A stretch of 53,041 nucleotides of DNA from an uncultured Bryobacteraceae bacterium (GCA_955652915.1 CATPCJ010000079.1:1-53041); one strand, 5' to 3'; positions 8,684 to 17,979 are shown, numbered from the stretch's first letter. Notes: generated from the sequence alone by a model not told the origin. A program made the numbers and translations.

Positions 8684-8863
8684 GAGTGCCCATGGGCCTG
8701 CGGCCCAGCAAAGGCAATGAAGACGTAGCGGGCCGCTTCCGGGGAATCAAGAATTTGCACCGCGCCTTCAACGGAGCGCTCCATGGGCTTGCAGCCCACC
8801 AAAGGCAATGAAGACGCGAGCGGGCCGGTCGCGTGGAATCAATAATCTTGACCGCGCCTTCAA
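8683..8863. repeat. Two tandem ~90-bp imperfect direct repeats
   Basis: Unit one (about 8683-8771) and unit two (about 8772-8863) share CCATGGGC, GGCAATGAAGACG, AGCGGGCCG, GGAATCAA and ACCGCGCCTTCAA in the same order. They fill the rest of the 255-bp gap between the convergent ankyrin and pyruvate carboxylase genes. The opening of each unit (GGAGCGCTCCATGG-like) is the tail of repeat A, so these look like tandem expansions of that element. Confidence 0.7.
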
Positions 8864-8871
8864 TAGAGCGT

Positions 8872-11800
8872 TTACTCAATCGCCAGCAGCAAATCCTTAG
8901 CGTCCACCTTGTCGCCAACATTGACCAGCTTCTGCTTCACTCTACCGGCGACAGGCGAATAAATCGTCGACTGCATTTTCATCGCTTCCAGGATCAACAA
9001 GCGGTCTCCCTTGGCTACCTGTTGGCCAACATCGACGGAGATACTGGACACGGCTCCGGGAATCGGCGCGCCCACCTGCCCCGGAATCGCCGGATCGGCT
9101 TTGCTGCGCGACTCGACAACTGCCTTTCGCGAGAGATCGCGAATCGAAACTTCGCGAGGCTGGCCGTTCAGCTCGTAGAAGACGGTCCGTGTTCCATCCG
9201 GCTGCGGATCGCTTAGAGTCAGGAATTTCACGACCAAGACCTTGCCGGGTTCGATCTCAATTGCTATTTCCTCACCCGTTTCCAGTCCGTAAAAGAATTG
9301 CGGCGTAGGCAGCACATCCACATTGCCGTAAGAAGTGCGAGCGCCGTCGAACTTAAGAAATACATCCGGATACATCAGGTAACTTAAGAGATCGGTGTGG
9401 GAAATTTTTCGAGTCAGCTTTTTTTCAATTTCTGCCGCGGTCTGCTCGAAATCAACCGGCGCGAGATGTTCACCGGGTCTGCCCGGCTTCGGGTTCGCGC
9501 CTCGCAGAATCACCTGCTGCAGCTTCGGCGGCCAGCCGCCCTCCGGTTCACCCAGCGAGCCGGAGAACATCTCGACCACCGAGTTGGGCAAGGTCAAACC
9601 ATGCTCCGGGCCGAGGCGTTCCAGTTCTCTCGCCGTCAGGTTGTGCGTGACCAGGAAGATCGCCAGATCGCCCACCACTTTGCTGGATGGCGTCACTTTG
9701 ACGATATCGCCGAAGGCCATGTTGACGCCGGCGTATGCTCGCGCGATTTCGTGCCAGCGGCCACCCAGCCCCATCGATTCGGCTTGGGCTTTCAGATTGG
9801 TGTACTGGCCGCCCGGCATTTCATGAACGTAAACCTCAGCGGTGCCCGTCGCCGGAGCTTCGTCGAACCCGGCGTAATACGTTCGCGTAACCTCCCAGTA
9901 ATCGGAGCACTGATTCAAGGCGTCCAGATCCAAGCCGGTGGCGCGCTCCGTATTCGCCAGCGCGGCGACGATCGAGTTTAAGTTGGGTTGGCTGGTGGTT
10001 CCGCTCATGCAAGCGATGGCCGCGTCGGCCGCGTCCACACCCGCTTCCGAAGCTTTGAGAATCGAAGCCGCATTGATGCCGCTGGTGTCGTGGGTGTGAA
10101 AATGAATCGGAATTCCCACCTCTTGTTTCAAAGTACCAATCAGCTTCGAGGCAGCGTATGGTTTGCATAACCCGGCCATATCCTTGATGCCCAGCACATG
10201 CGCGCCCATCCGCTCCAGTTCTTTCGCGAGGCGCACATAGTAATTGAGCGAATACTTCTCGCGGCGACGATCCAGAATATCGCCGGTATAGCAAATTGCA
10301 GCTTCGCAAACACGGCCGGACTTACGCACGGATTCAATTGGGATGCGCATGTTCGGCAACCAGTTCAGCGAGTCGAAGACACGGAATATATCGATGCCTT
10401 GGCGCGCCGACTCGGCGATGAACTCTTCCACCACGTTGTCCGGATAGGTGGTGTAGCCCACCGCGTTTGAAGCCCGCAGCAGCATTTGGAAACAGATGTT
10501 GGGTATTGCGTCGCGCAGCTTTTGGAGCCGCTGCCAGGGATCTTCCAGCAGGAATCGGAGAGCGACATCGAACGTTGCGCCGCCCCACATCTCCAGGCTG
10601 TACAGATTATGCAGCCGGTGCGAAACAAAGTTCGCGATCGCCAGCATGTCATGCGTGCGGACGCGCGTGGCCAGCAGCGACTGGTGCGCGTCGCGAAAAG
10701 TGGTATCCGTGATCAGCAATTGCCTCTGAGAGCGAGTCCAGCCGGCGAATCCTTCGGCGCCCAGACTATCCAGCAGTTGGCGCGTGCCCGGCGGCGGCGG
10801 CGCGGAATCGTGCGGAGGAATAGGAGCCGCACGCATGACGGCGGGCTTCGGCTTGTTCGCCACTTCCGGATTCTGGTTGACGATTACTTCTCCCAGATAA
10901 GTAAGCAGGCGCGTGGCGCGATCGTGGCGGCGCACGAAGTGGAACAGCTCCCCGGTTTGGTCGATGAAAGACGTGGTGGTTTCACCGCCCAGGAATTGGG
11001 GGTGGTTGACGACGTTTTCGAGGAACGGAATATTGGTTTTCACCCCGCGAATTCGAAATTCACGCAGCGCGCGATCCATACGTTGACAGGCGTGGTGGAA
11101 TTCGCGGCCCCAGGCGGTCACTTTGACCAGCAGCGAATCGTAAAACGGAGTGATCACGGCTCCGCTGTACGCCGACGCGCCGTCCAGCCGGATTCCGAAA
11201 CCCGCCGGCGACCGGTACGTGTGAATCTTTCCGTAATCCGGAACAAACGCGTTGGCCGCGTCCTCGGTGGTGACGCGGCATTGTAAAGCGAAGCCGTGCA
11301 CGGGAATGTCCTGCTGCGCGGGCAGGTTCATTTCCGATGCGTGCAGCGAGCGGCCCTCGGCAATCTGGATCTGGCAGCGCACAATGTCGATGCCCGTGAT
11401 CATTTCGGTGACCGTGTGCTCCACCTGGATGCGCGGATTCACTTCGATGAAATACCAACGTCCGGTGTCGGCGTCCACCAGAAACTCCACCGTTCCCGCA
11501 TTGCAATATCCGGCGGTTCGCGCCAGAGTGATGGCGGCGCCGGCCAACGCTGAACGAATAGCGGGATCGAGCGAAACGGCGGGCGCCACCTCCACTACCT
11601 TCTGATTGCGGCGCTGAACGGAGCAATCGCGCTCATACAGGTGCAGGACGTTGCCCTGCCGATCCGCCAGGATCTGAATTTCGATGTGTCTCGCGCGGCG
11701 GATGTACCGCTCCAGAAAGACCGCGTCGTTGCCGAAAGCCGCGCCGGCCTCTTGTCGAGCTTCTTCGATCCGCTCCAATAGGTCCTCTGGTTTTTCGACC

Positions 11801-12315
11801 ACGCGCATGCCGCGCCCACCGCCGCCGAACGCGGCTTTGACCATCAACGGATATCCTATTTCAGCGGCGGCGCGCACAGCCTCCACGGAATCGGAAACAG
11901 CCTCATCCGTGCCGGGAATCACCGGAATCCCCGCCTTGCGCGCGAGGTTCTTGGCCGCGGTCTTATCGCCCAGCAATTCCAGCAAATTCGCGTCCGGACC
12001 AATGAAAGCGATCCCGGCGCGCTCACAAGCCCGGGGCAGGGCGGGATTCTCCGACAAAAAGCCGTAGCCCGGATGGATGGCGTCCACTTGTTTTTCCGCG
12101 GCCAGAGCGACGATGCCGTCCACTTCCAGATAGGCCTGCACGGGACCCTTGCCTTCGCCGATGAGGTAGGCTTCGTCGGCCTTGAAGCGGTGCAGGCTCA
12201 GCCGGTCTTCCTGCGAGAAGACGGCCACCGTTCGAATCCCCAACTCATTGGCCGCCCTAAGGATTCGAATCGCGATTTCACCACGATTGAGCGCTAGAAG
12301 TTTTTGGATTCGCAA
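8872..12315 (-). CDS. pyc: Pyruvate carboxylase
   Basis: It carboxylates pyruvate to oxaloacetate (ATP, bicarbonate, biotin) to refill the TCA cycle. All domains of the single-chain enzyme are present in about 1147 residues. The biotin carboxylase domain comes first (KLLALNRGEIAIRI, HPGYGFLSEN, the ATP-grasp loop KAAFGGGGRGMRVV, EVNPRIQVEHTVTE). The carboxyltransferase domain begins at about residue 530-540 (LLITDTTFRDAHQSLLATR, with LGIKDMAGLCKP and HFHTHDTSG). The PYC-specific linker and a C-terminal biotinyl domain follow, with EAMKM and the biotinylated lysine at about 1113. The frame is open well upstream, but that part overlaps the divergent lipoprotein gene. The TTG before RIQKLLALNRGEIA fits the family length; a GTG at 12336 is the alternative. 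Confidence 0.95.
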   Translation of the reverse strand: MRIQKLLALNRGEIAIRILRAANELGIRTVAVFSQEDRLSLHRFKADEAYLIGEGKGPVQAYLEVDGIVALAAEKQVDAIHPGYGFLSENPALPRACERAGIAFIGPDANLLELLGDKTAAKNLARKAGIPVIPGTDEAVSDSVEAVRAAAEIGYPLMVKAAFGGGGRGMRVVEKPEDLLERIEEARQEAGAAFGNDAVFLERYIRRARHIEIQILADRQGNVLHLYERDCSVQRRNQKVVEVAPAVSLDPAIRSALAGAAITLARTAGYCNAGTVEFLVDADTGRWYFIEVNPRIQVEHTVTEMITGIDIVRCQIQIAEGRSLHASEMNLPAQQDIPVHGFALQCRVTTEDAANAFVPDYGKIHTYRSPAGFGIRLDGASAYSGAVITPFYDSLLVKVTAWGREFHHACQRMDRALREFRIRGVKTNIPFLENVVNHPQFLGGETTTSFIDQTGELFHFVRRHDRATRLLTYLGEVIVNQNPEVANKPKPAVMRAAPIPPHDSAPPPPGTRQLLDSLGAEGFAGWTRSQRQLLITDTTFRDAHQSLLATRVRTHDMLAIANFVSHRLHNLYSLEMWGGATFDVALRFLLEDPWQRLQKLRDAIPNICFQMLLRASNAVGYTTYPDNVVEEFIAESARQGIDIFRVFDSLNWLPNMRIPIESVRKSGRVCEAAICYTGDILDRRREKYSLNYYVRLAKELERMGAHVLGIKDMAGLCKPYAASKLIGTLKQEVGIPIHFHTHDTSGINAASILKASEAGVDAADAAIACMSGTTSQPNLNSIVAALANTERATGLDLDALNQCSDYWEVTRTYYAGFDEAPATGTAEVYVHEMPGGQYTNLKAQAESMGLGGRWHEIARAYAGVNMAFGDIVKVTPSSKVVGDLAIFLVTHNLTARELERLGPEHGLTLPNSVVEMFSGSLGEPEGGWPPKLQQVILRGANPKPGRPGEHLAPVDFEQTAAEIEKKLTRKISHTDLLSYLMYPDVFLKFDGARTSYGNVDVLPTPQFFYGLETGEEIAIEIEPGKVLVVKFLTLSDPQPDGTRTVFYELNGQPREVSIRDLSRKAVVESRSKADPAIPGQVGAPIPGAVSSISVDVGQQVAKGDRLLILEAMKMQSTIYSPVAGRVKQKLVNVGDKVDAKDLLLAIE

Positions 12316-12374
12316 TTCACCATTATCGTGGAACACGGAGGCGCGCGTTTTCGTAGTATCGCAAGAGGTGAACC

Positions 12375-13310
12375 ATGTGGACGTGTATTCGCATGCTGCC
12401 GTTGGGGGCCGCCTTGCTGCTGGCGGGATGCGCCGGCTTCGGCGACTTTGGCCCGGGAGACGCGTATAAAGAAGACTTTCATTCCACTCATCCATTGAGC
12501 CCCGGCGGGGCCGTGTCCATCGAGACTTTCAATGGACCGATCGAGGTGATGGGTTGGGAACAGGACTCGGTGGAAGTGAACGGCACTAAGTATGCCAGCT
12601 CCCAATCCGTGTTGGATTCTATCAAGATCGACGTCACTTCGACGCCCGGTTCCGTGCGCATTCGAGCCATACGGCCCCTGGATTCACATTGGCATATGGG
12701 GGTCCGCTTCTCCGTCCGGGTACCGCACAAGGCGCTGCTCGATCGCATTACGAGTTCTAACGGCCAGATCCGGATTGAAGACGTAGAGGGAACTTCGCGG
12801 GTGCAAACCTCGAACGGCGCCATCCGCTTGAGCCGGCTGAAGGGCGCCGTCGAAGCGCGAACATCGAATGGCGCGATCGAGGCGCAGGACATCGACGGGA
12901 ATGCGAAAATGCACACTACCAACGGCAGCATTCGGGTCGAGTTGGCCCACGGGTCTTTCGAGGGCTTTACTTCCAATGGCGCCATCCATGCCAGGCTGAA
13001 CGATCCATCGCCGGCGTCGCCGGTGCGGGCGGAATCGTCGAACGGCCGCATTGAGCTGACGGTGGACGCGAAGCAGATGCCGGAGATCCGGGCATCCACC
13101 AGCAATTCATCCATCGTGTTGCGCTTGCCGGCGTCGACGAACGCCAGGGTGCGGGCGAATACGTCGCACTCCCCGGTGACTTCGGAATTTGACGGCTTGC
13201 ACGACGACGGAGAGCGGCGCCATTCTGAATTGCACGGGACGCTGGGGAGCGGCGGACCGCTGATTGAGTTGTCGAGCAGTAATGGGTCGATCAAGATCGT
13301 GAAACTCTAA
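12375..13310 (+). CDS. DUF4097-type lipoprotein with repeated SNG motifs
   Basis: The 311-residue protein begins with a lipoprotein signal (LPLGAALLLAGC, lipidated Cys19), so it is anchored in an outer or inner membrane leaflet. The body is the repetitive beta-rich DUF4097 fold (related to head-GIN/adhesin-like solenoids): TSSNGQI, QTSNGAI, RTSNGAI, HTTNGSI, FTSNGAI, ESSNGRI and finally LSSSNGSI recur at 17-25-residue spacing. Shine-Dalgarno AAGAGGTGA lies at 12363-12371, 3 nt from the ATG, which fixes the start. It is divergent from pyc and upstream of padR. Family role is unclear; it is often found beside regulators and transporters of envelope stress systems, but nothing in the sequence shows a ligand. 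Confidence 0.85.
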   Translation: MWTCIRMLPLGAALLLAGCAGFGDFGPGDAYKEDFHSTHPLSPGGAVSIETFNGPIEVMGWEQDSVEVNGTKYASSQSVLDSIKIDVTSTPGSVRIRAIRPLDSHWHMGVRFSVRVPHKALLDRITSSNGQIRIEDVEGTSRVQTSNGAIRLSRLKGAVEARTSNGAIEAQDIDGNAKMHTTNGSIRVELAHGSFEGFTSNGAIHARLNDPSPASPVRAESSNGRIELTVDAKQMPEIRASTSNSSIVLRLPASTNARVRANTSHSPVTSEFDGLHDDGERRHSELHGTLGSGGPLIELSSSNGSIKIVKL

Positions 13311-13338
13311 GCTAACCACAGGCATACTCAGACGTCTG

Positions 13339-13358
13339 TATACTAGGAAGTCTAAGTA
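13339..13358 (+). promoter_or_regulatory. Putative padR promoter with overlapping 18-bp operator palindrome
   Basis: A -10-like TATACT lies at 13339-13344. Directly overlapping its downstream edge is the dyad TACTNNGANNTCNNAGTA (13341-13358), with every defined position symmetric, ending on the first base of the PadR ATG. Transcription would start about 13351, leaving almost no leader. The position suits autorepression by PadR. A separate AGACGTCT palindrome lies at 13330-13337. Inference from symmetry and position only. Confidence 0.5.
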
Positions 13359-13687
13359 TGCCCAAAACCGATTCTCTACAAGGCTCGCTCGATCTGCTGG
13401 TGTTGAAGATCCTCTCGCGCCGGCCTGGCTTGCACGGCTATGCCATTATGTCCGCGATCCAGGACATGTCCGGTGAAGTGCTTCGCGCCGAAGAGGGTTC
13501 GCTCTATCCGGCATTGCACCGGATGGAGGAAGCCGGCTGGATTCGCGCCAAGTGGATCACGAAAGATACCGGGCGGCGGGCGCGCATATATGAACTGACG
13601 ACGGCGGGCAAAAAGCAGTTGGCCGCCGAGGAATCGCGCTGGCAGGCCGTAACTTCCGCCGTAAATCGTGTTCTAAGGATGGCTTGA
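13358..13687 (+). CDS. PadR-family transcriptional regulator
   Basis: The protein has 109 residues, the usual length of the short PadR subfamily that pairs with acidobacterial ABC permeases. It runs SLQGSLDLLVLKILSRRPGLHGYAI (helix 1-2), then the recognition region and wing EEGSLYPALHRMEEAGWIRAKW and RRARIYELTTAGKKQL, followed by a short C-terminal dimerisation helix. It binds DNA as a dimer and usually represses its own operon in response to a small compound. The permease begins 1 bp after its stop, so it almost certainly controls that gene. An 18-bp dyad overlaps its start. Confidence 0.93.
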   Translation: MPKTDSLQGSLDLLVLKILSRRPGLHGYAIMSAIQDMSGEVLRAEEGSLYPALHRMEEAGWIRAKWITKDTGRRARIYELTTAGKKQLAAEESRWQAVTSAVNRVLRMA

Positions 13688-13688
13688 G

Positions 13689-16328
13689 ATGTCATTTTGG
13701 ACGCGCATCGTGAATGTGCTTCGCGGCGATCGAGTAAGCCGCGAGATCGACGAGGAACTCCAGTCGCACATCGAAGAAGCGATCGAGCACGGCCGCGACG
13801 CTGCCGAAGCCCGGCGTGCGTTCGGCTCTCCTCGGCGGCAGCGTGAAGAGAGCCGCGATGTTCGCGTCATAGGGTGGCTCGACTCGCTCCGCGCCGACGC
13901 GGTCTTCGGATGGCGCAGGCTGAGGAAAACCAAAGTGACTTCCGCCGCGGCGATCCTCTCACTCGCTCTTGCGATGGGGGCCTGCACTTCGGCATTCCGC
14001 CTGATCGACGCCTTACTGCTGCGGCCTTTACCAGTAACCGAGCCGGAACAACTGTACGCGCTCTCGCGGCAAGGAATCGGTTTCGATGGCAAGCCCCAAA
14101 CCTTCGATGGTTGGGCCTATCCTTCCTTTCGCCAGATGCGAGCCGCGGTGAAGGATCAGGCCGAGCTGATCGCGATCTCCTATGCCGAACGGATGGACCT
14201 GACCTATGGGCCGGATCACGAGATTGAGAAAGCGTACCTGCAATACGTTTCGGGATGGATGTTCGGCTCGTTCGGGCTCCGGCCCGCCGTGGGGCGGCTG
14301 TTCACCGAAAACGACGATCTCAAGCCACGCGCGCATCCCTATGCCGTGCTTTCGTACGATTATTGGGCGCGCCGTTTCGGGCAGGATCCAAGAGTCGTCG
14401 GACGGACATTCCGGATGGGCGACGACTTGTATGAGATCGCAGGCGTAGCCGAGGCGCGCTTCACCGGGACCGAGACTGGCGCCGTGGTCGATATTTTCGT
14501 TCCCACCATGATGCATCCCGCGGTCGAACGTTCCGACTGGACCTGGCACCGCACGCTGGCGCGATTGAAGCCGGGCGTTGCCGTCGAGCCTGTTCGCGCC
14601 AGACTGCACGCCACCTCTCGAGCATTCGAACAGGAGCGGGCGAAGGGATTCACTGGCATGACGAAACAGAGTATCGATCGATTCATCGGCCAGAAGTTGT
14701 TGCTGGAGCCTGCCGCCGCGGGCGCCTCCGGTTTGCAGCAGAACTACCGCCGTTCGCTGGTGGCCTGCGGCGTGTTGGTGGCGCTGGTATTGCTCATTGC
14801 GTGCGCCAACGTTGCAAACTTAATGACGGCGCAGGCCGCGTCGCGGGCGCGCGAGATGGCGTTGCGTGTCTCCATCGGCGCGGGACGGTGGCGCCTGGTG
14901 CAACTGGTATTGGTGGAGAGCGCATGGCTCGCGTTCCTCGCAGCCGCGATAGGCGGGCTGTTCGCATGGTGGTCCGCTCCGTTTGTCGTAAGCCGGATCA
15001 ATCCACCGGACAATCCCGCGCGCCTTTCTCTCCCGGCAGACTGGAGGATTCTGCTATTCGGTCTGGCGCTGACCATCGCGGTGACTATCCTGCTCGGACT
15101 GGCGCCGGCGTTGCGCGCCTCGGCGATCAAGCCGGCGAGCGCGCTCAAAGGTGGATCGGACCCGAATTCCCGGCGGCGCATGATGCATGGGCTGATCGCG
15201 GTACAGGTCGCCTTTTGTTTTCTCGTGCTTTTCACCGGCGGCCTGTTTGTCGTCACGTTCGATAGGCTGTCCAATCGACCCACCGGCTTCTCCGCCGAAC
15301 GGCTTCTCACGCTCGACACAGTCGCTCAGCCCGCTCAGCCGCCGGTCTTCTGGGATCAAGTGGCCGAGCATCTGCGAGCGGTGCCGGGCGTCGAAACGGT
15401 GGCTCTGTGCGGATGGCCACTGCTGGCCGGAAACGGTTGGAACGGCTTCGTTTCGATTAACGGGGCGCCGCCCGGTCCGGTCCTGGCCTATTTTCTGAGC
15501 GTCTCACCCGGATGGACAGACGCAATGAAAATTCACTCCATCGACGGGCGAGACTTTCGCGCGAGCGACACGTCTCCGGGCGTTGCGATTATCAATGAAA
15601 CCTTCGCAAAGCAGTTTTTCAACGGTGAAAATCCCATTGGAAAGTCATTCGCGAAGGGGCGGAATCGCTATGACGTGGTGGGCGTGGTCCGCGATTCTCC
15701 CTACCGCGGAATGCGCGAGCCCATCTTGCCGGTGGCCTATGTTCCGTTTCATTCGATCGACGTCAATGGCGCATTGCAGCCGATACGCGCAGGCACTTTC
15801 ATCGTACGCACGTCCGGCTCGAACCCACTCGCGCTGGCGTCCGTCCTGCGTCAGGAAGTGCCTCGCGCGCGGTCCGAATTCCGAGTCAGCAACATCCGCA
15901 CACAAGCGGACTTGGTGCGCGCTCAAACCGTCCGCGAGCGATTGCTGGCGATGCTGGCGCTGTTCTTCGCGGCGGTCGCGCTGCTGCTCGCGGGCGTCGG
16001 ACTCTATGGTGTCCTCCACTATTCCGTGCTTCAACGGCGGCGCGAAATCGGCATTCACATGGCGCTGGGCGCGCATGGCGCCGGTATCGCGCGATTGGTG
16101 GCCTTCGATGCCCTGTCGATGGTGTTGGTGGGAGCCCTGGCGGGCGTCGCGCTCGGTATGGCGTCGGTGCGATACATGGAGTCGCTGTTCTACCAGGCGA
16201 AGCCCACTGACTTGGCCATGCTCGCGCTTCCGGCGCTAACAATTCTGGCCGCAGCGTCGCTGGCCGCGCTTCCAGCGGTGCTCCACGCCGTGCGAATCGA
16301 TCCGGTGAAGATGTTGCGCGCCGACTAG
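13689..16328 (+). CDS. MacB/FtsX-type ABC permease, acidobacterial orphan duplicated permease (ADOP) type
   Basis: This 879-residue permease has an N-terminal soluble helix (DRVSREIDEELQSHIEEAIEHG, about 14-35) typical of the ADOP group, then a first membrane segment (AAAILSLALAMGACTSAFRLI) and a MacB periplasmic core. Three membrane segments follow around 350-480 (VACGVLVALVLLIACANVANL..., FtsX motif SRAREMALRVSIGAG). A second periplasmic domain and a second FtsX domain near the C-terminus complete it (RRREIGIHMALGAHGAGIARLV). No ATPase gene is next to it, as expected for this 'orphan' class. The ATPase may be elsewhere or lacking, so calling it an exporter is only a family-level inference. 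It is coupled to padR. Confidence 0.92.
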   Translation: MSFWTRIVNVLRGDRVSREIDEELQSHIEEAIEHGRDAAEARRAFGSPRRQREESRDVRVIGWLDSLRADAVFGWRRLRKTKVTSAAAILSLALAMGACTSAFRLIDALLLRPLPVTEPEQLYALSRQGIGFDGKPQTFDGWAYPSFRQMRAAVKDQAELIAISYAERMDLTYGPDHEIEKAYLQYVSGWMFGSFGLRPAVGRLFTENDDLKPRAHPYAVLSYDYWARRFGQDPRVVGRTFRMGDDLYEIAGVAEARFTGTETGAVVDIFVPTMMHPAVERSDWTWHRTLARLKPGVAVEPVRARLHATSRAFEQERAKGFTGMTKQSIDRFIGQKLLLEPAAAGASGLQQNYRRSLVACGVLVALVLLIACANVANLMTAQAASRAREMALRVSIGAGRWRLVQLVLVESAWLAFLAAAIGGLFAWWSAPFVVSRINPPDNPARLSLPADWRILLFGLALTIAVTILLGLAPALRASAIKPASALKGGSDPNSRRRMMHGLIAVQVAFCFLVLFTGGLFVVTFDRLSNRPTGFSAERLLTLDTVAQPAQPPVFWDQVAEHLRAVPGVETVALCGWPLLAGNGWNGFVSINGAPPGPVLAYFLSVSPGWTDAMKIHSIDGRDFRASDTSPGVAIINETFAKQFFNGENPIGKSFAKGRNRYDVVGVVRDSPYRGMREPILPVAYVPFHSIDVNGALQPIRAGTFIVRTSGSNPLALASVLRQEVPRARSEFRVSNIRTQADLVRAQTVRERLLAMLALFFAAVALLLAGVGLYGVLHYSVLQRRREIGIHMALGAHGAGIARLVAFDALSMVLVGALAGVALGMASVRYMESLFYQAKPTDLAMLALPALTILAAASLAALPAVLHAVRIDPVKMLRAD

Positions 16329-16330
16329 TA

Positions 16331-16600
16331 TTACCACGTTAAGTATGGAGACTTGCTTCGAGCCATGGTAGCCCCTGGTATGATCGAGACCCAAATCAGA
16401 AAGTGCCATGAACGTTTGGAAGCGGCAATCACGAATGTGCGGCCAGCCTGAAGCGCCGTGCCGCCTGCGCCGCCCGCCACGCCGGAGAGGAACAGGACGC
16501 CGCCGATGTGCCAGCGCAGATTTCCAAGGGGCGGTTTCACCGTGCCGCAAATCGCTCTAGCAGGCTGCTGAAAACGGCATTTGTGCCCCTTTTTCAGCAT
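16331..16600 (-). pseudogene. Possible remnant of an MFS transporter N-terminus
   Basis: This gap between convergent genes has a minus-strand frame in which KPPLGNLRWHIGGVLFLSG resembles the opening of hexuronate-type MFS transporters (short N-tail, GxxRW, first membrane helix). After about 20 residues the similarity stops (GGAGGTALQAGRTFVIAA), so if real it is a short fossil. Just upstream on that strand is an inverted repeat, GCTGAAAA...TTTTCAGC (about 16568-16600), which also carries the partial palindrome AGCAGGCTGCT. Confidence is low and the stretch may simply be non-coding. Confidence 0.25.
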
Positions 16601-16601
16601 G

Positions 16602-17924
16602 CTATGTAAACTTGTACGTGCCCGGGACAGGCAACGGCACCGGATCGATCTTCATCTTGTAGTCGAACTCCTTGGGCTGCAGGTCCTGCTTCGAGGCCAT
16701 GATCATGTCCCACGTGATTTTCATACCGGAATAGCCGGACTCGCGGCCCATGATCGCCGTCATCGTGCTTTCGGCGACGCGCATTCCCTGATTGATGTAC
16801 GGGCCCGCACCGGTGATGCTCTTAATCATGTCGATGTGTTCCTGTACATAGGGATTGATGCCTTTGCCGCCCATATCCAGACCCGTGCTGCGGCCTTTAG
16901 TCCCGACGATGAGATCGCTGACGTTGCGATAAAGGCCGTTCGGGTACTGGCGGCAGTGGCTCGAAAGGCGGACTCCGTTCGGATATACGAAGTCAGAGAA
17001 CATGTGGTCGTAGATGTTTCCGTACACCTCCTCGCGCGTGCGCCACACGGTTCCGCCGGACGCCACTACTTCGACGGGATGCGTTCCCATTACCCAATTC
17101 ATGAAATCGATGTTGTGGAAATGCTGCTCCACGATCTGGTCGCCGCAGATCCAGACGAACGAATACCAGTTGCGGTGCTGCCATTCCATGTCGCTCCACT
17201 TCGGATCCCGCGCGGTGACGTGAAATACCGGCCCACCCAGGTAATTGGAGTTGAGCGCAACGATGTCGCCGACCGAGCCGTTATGGATCTTATCCACAGT
17301 CTCGATATACTCCCGATGCGCGTGGCGTTGCGCGCCCGACATCACGGTCAGCTTTTTCGCTTGGGCTATTTTCACCGAATCCATGAACCGGCGCACGCCT
17401 ACGGGGTCGGTCGCGATCGGTTTCTCGGTAAATACGTGCTTACCGGCGTTGATGGCGGCTTCGAAGTGCTGGGGCCGGTAGCCCGGCGGCGTGGCCAGCA
17501 TCACGATATCGACATCGGAATTGATGAGCTTTTGGAACGCATCAAACCCGACAAAATGATGTTCGGGAGATACCTTAATGCGCGATTGGACGGAGGCGAC
17601 CAACTCCTCCGCTGTCAATTGGACGGGCTTACCGTTGCGCTCCACCGTGATGCCGGCATCGCGGGCGACGTATTTCGAGTCACTCCGCAGCCTGGTCAAC
17701 GCGCCTTCCAGCTTATCTTCGAAAACGTCCGCCAACGCCACGATCTCAACGTTGTCGCTGCCGGTGAGAAGATTGACGGCGGCCTGAGTGCCACGTCCGC
17801 CGCAACCAACCAGGCCCGCCTTCAAACGGTCCTTGGAAGACGCGCCACGCGCGAGCGCCATGGCTGATGTCGCCGCGAGAAATGTCCGGCGAGAGACTGA
17901 GTCGAGAGGTTGCATACGCAGCAT
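16602..17924 (-). CDS. Gfo/Idh/MocA-family oxidoreductase, Tat-exported
   Basis: From the chosen ATG (MLRMQPLDSVSRRTFLAATS) the protein has about 440 residues. It has a twin-arginine signal (SRRTFLAATSAMALARG), then the Rossmann start LKAGLVGCGGRGTQAAVNLL, the substrate loop TPPGYRPQHFEAAINAGKHV and the family lysine motif TEKPIATDP. These NAD(P)-dependent enzymes oxidise or reduce sugar carbons; exported forms carry a bound cofactor. The frame is open 35 codons upstream, but that region overlaps the divergent gamma-glutamyltransferase start and would bury the Tat signal. Given the neighbouring DUF1080 and TIM-barrel genes, oxidation of glycosides at C3 outside the cytoplasm is a plausible role. 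The substrate is not visible in the sequence. Confidence 0.88.
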   Translation of the reverse strand: MLRMQPLDSVSRRTFLAATSAMALARGASSKDRLKAGLVGCGGRGTQAAVNLLTGSDNVEIVALADVFEDKLEGALTRLRSDSKYVARDAGITVERNGKPVQLTAEELVASVQSRIKVSPEHHFVGFDAFQKLINSDVDIVMLATPPGYRPQHFEAAINAGKHVFTEKPIATDPVGVRRFMDSVKIAQAKKLTVMSGAQRHAHREYIETVDKIHNGSVGDIVALNSNYLGGPVFHVTARDPKWSDMEWQHRNWYSFVWICGDQIVEQHFHNIDFMNWVMGTHPVEVVASGGTVWRTREEVYGNIYDHMFSDFVYPNGVRLSSHCRQYPNGLYRNVSDLIVGTKGRSTGLDMGGKGINPYVQEHIDMIKSITGAGPYINQGMRVAESTMTAIMGRESGYSGMKITWDMIMASKQDLQPKEFDYKMKIDPVPLPVPGTYKFT

Positions 17925-17979
17925 CATATAACATCGGCGTTCGGGACAGTGAGCTATGATGACTGGAAGTTCACGCCCA

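Noticed and set aside
10486..11286. Open plus-strand frame of 266 codons
   Set aside because: Antisense to the conserved core of pyruvate carboxylase; no recognisable domain.
12225..12245. TTCGAATCC string resembling a tRNA T-loop
   Set aside because: It is inside the pyruvate carboxylase gene, and no acceptor or anticodon stem can be drawn around it.
8872..12495. Longer N-terminus for pyruvate carboxylase
   Set aside because: The extra ~60 residues overlap the divergent lipoprotein gene and its ribosome-binding site and have no counterpart in the family.
12488..13294. Open minus-strand frame of 268 codons
   Set aside because: Antisense to the DUF4097 lipoprotein and mirrors its repeat pattern.
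16581..17867. Open plus-strand frame of 428 codons
   Set aside because: It lies entirely antisense to the Gfo/Idh gene and its translation (many His/Arg/Asp, no motif) is the usual mirror image of a GC-rich gene.
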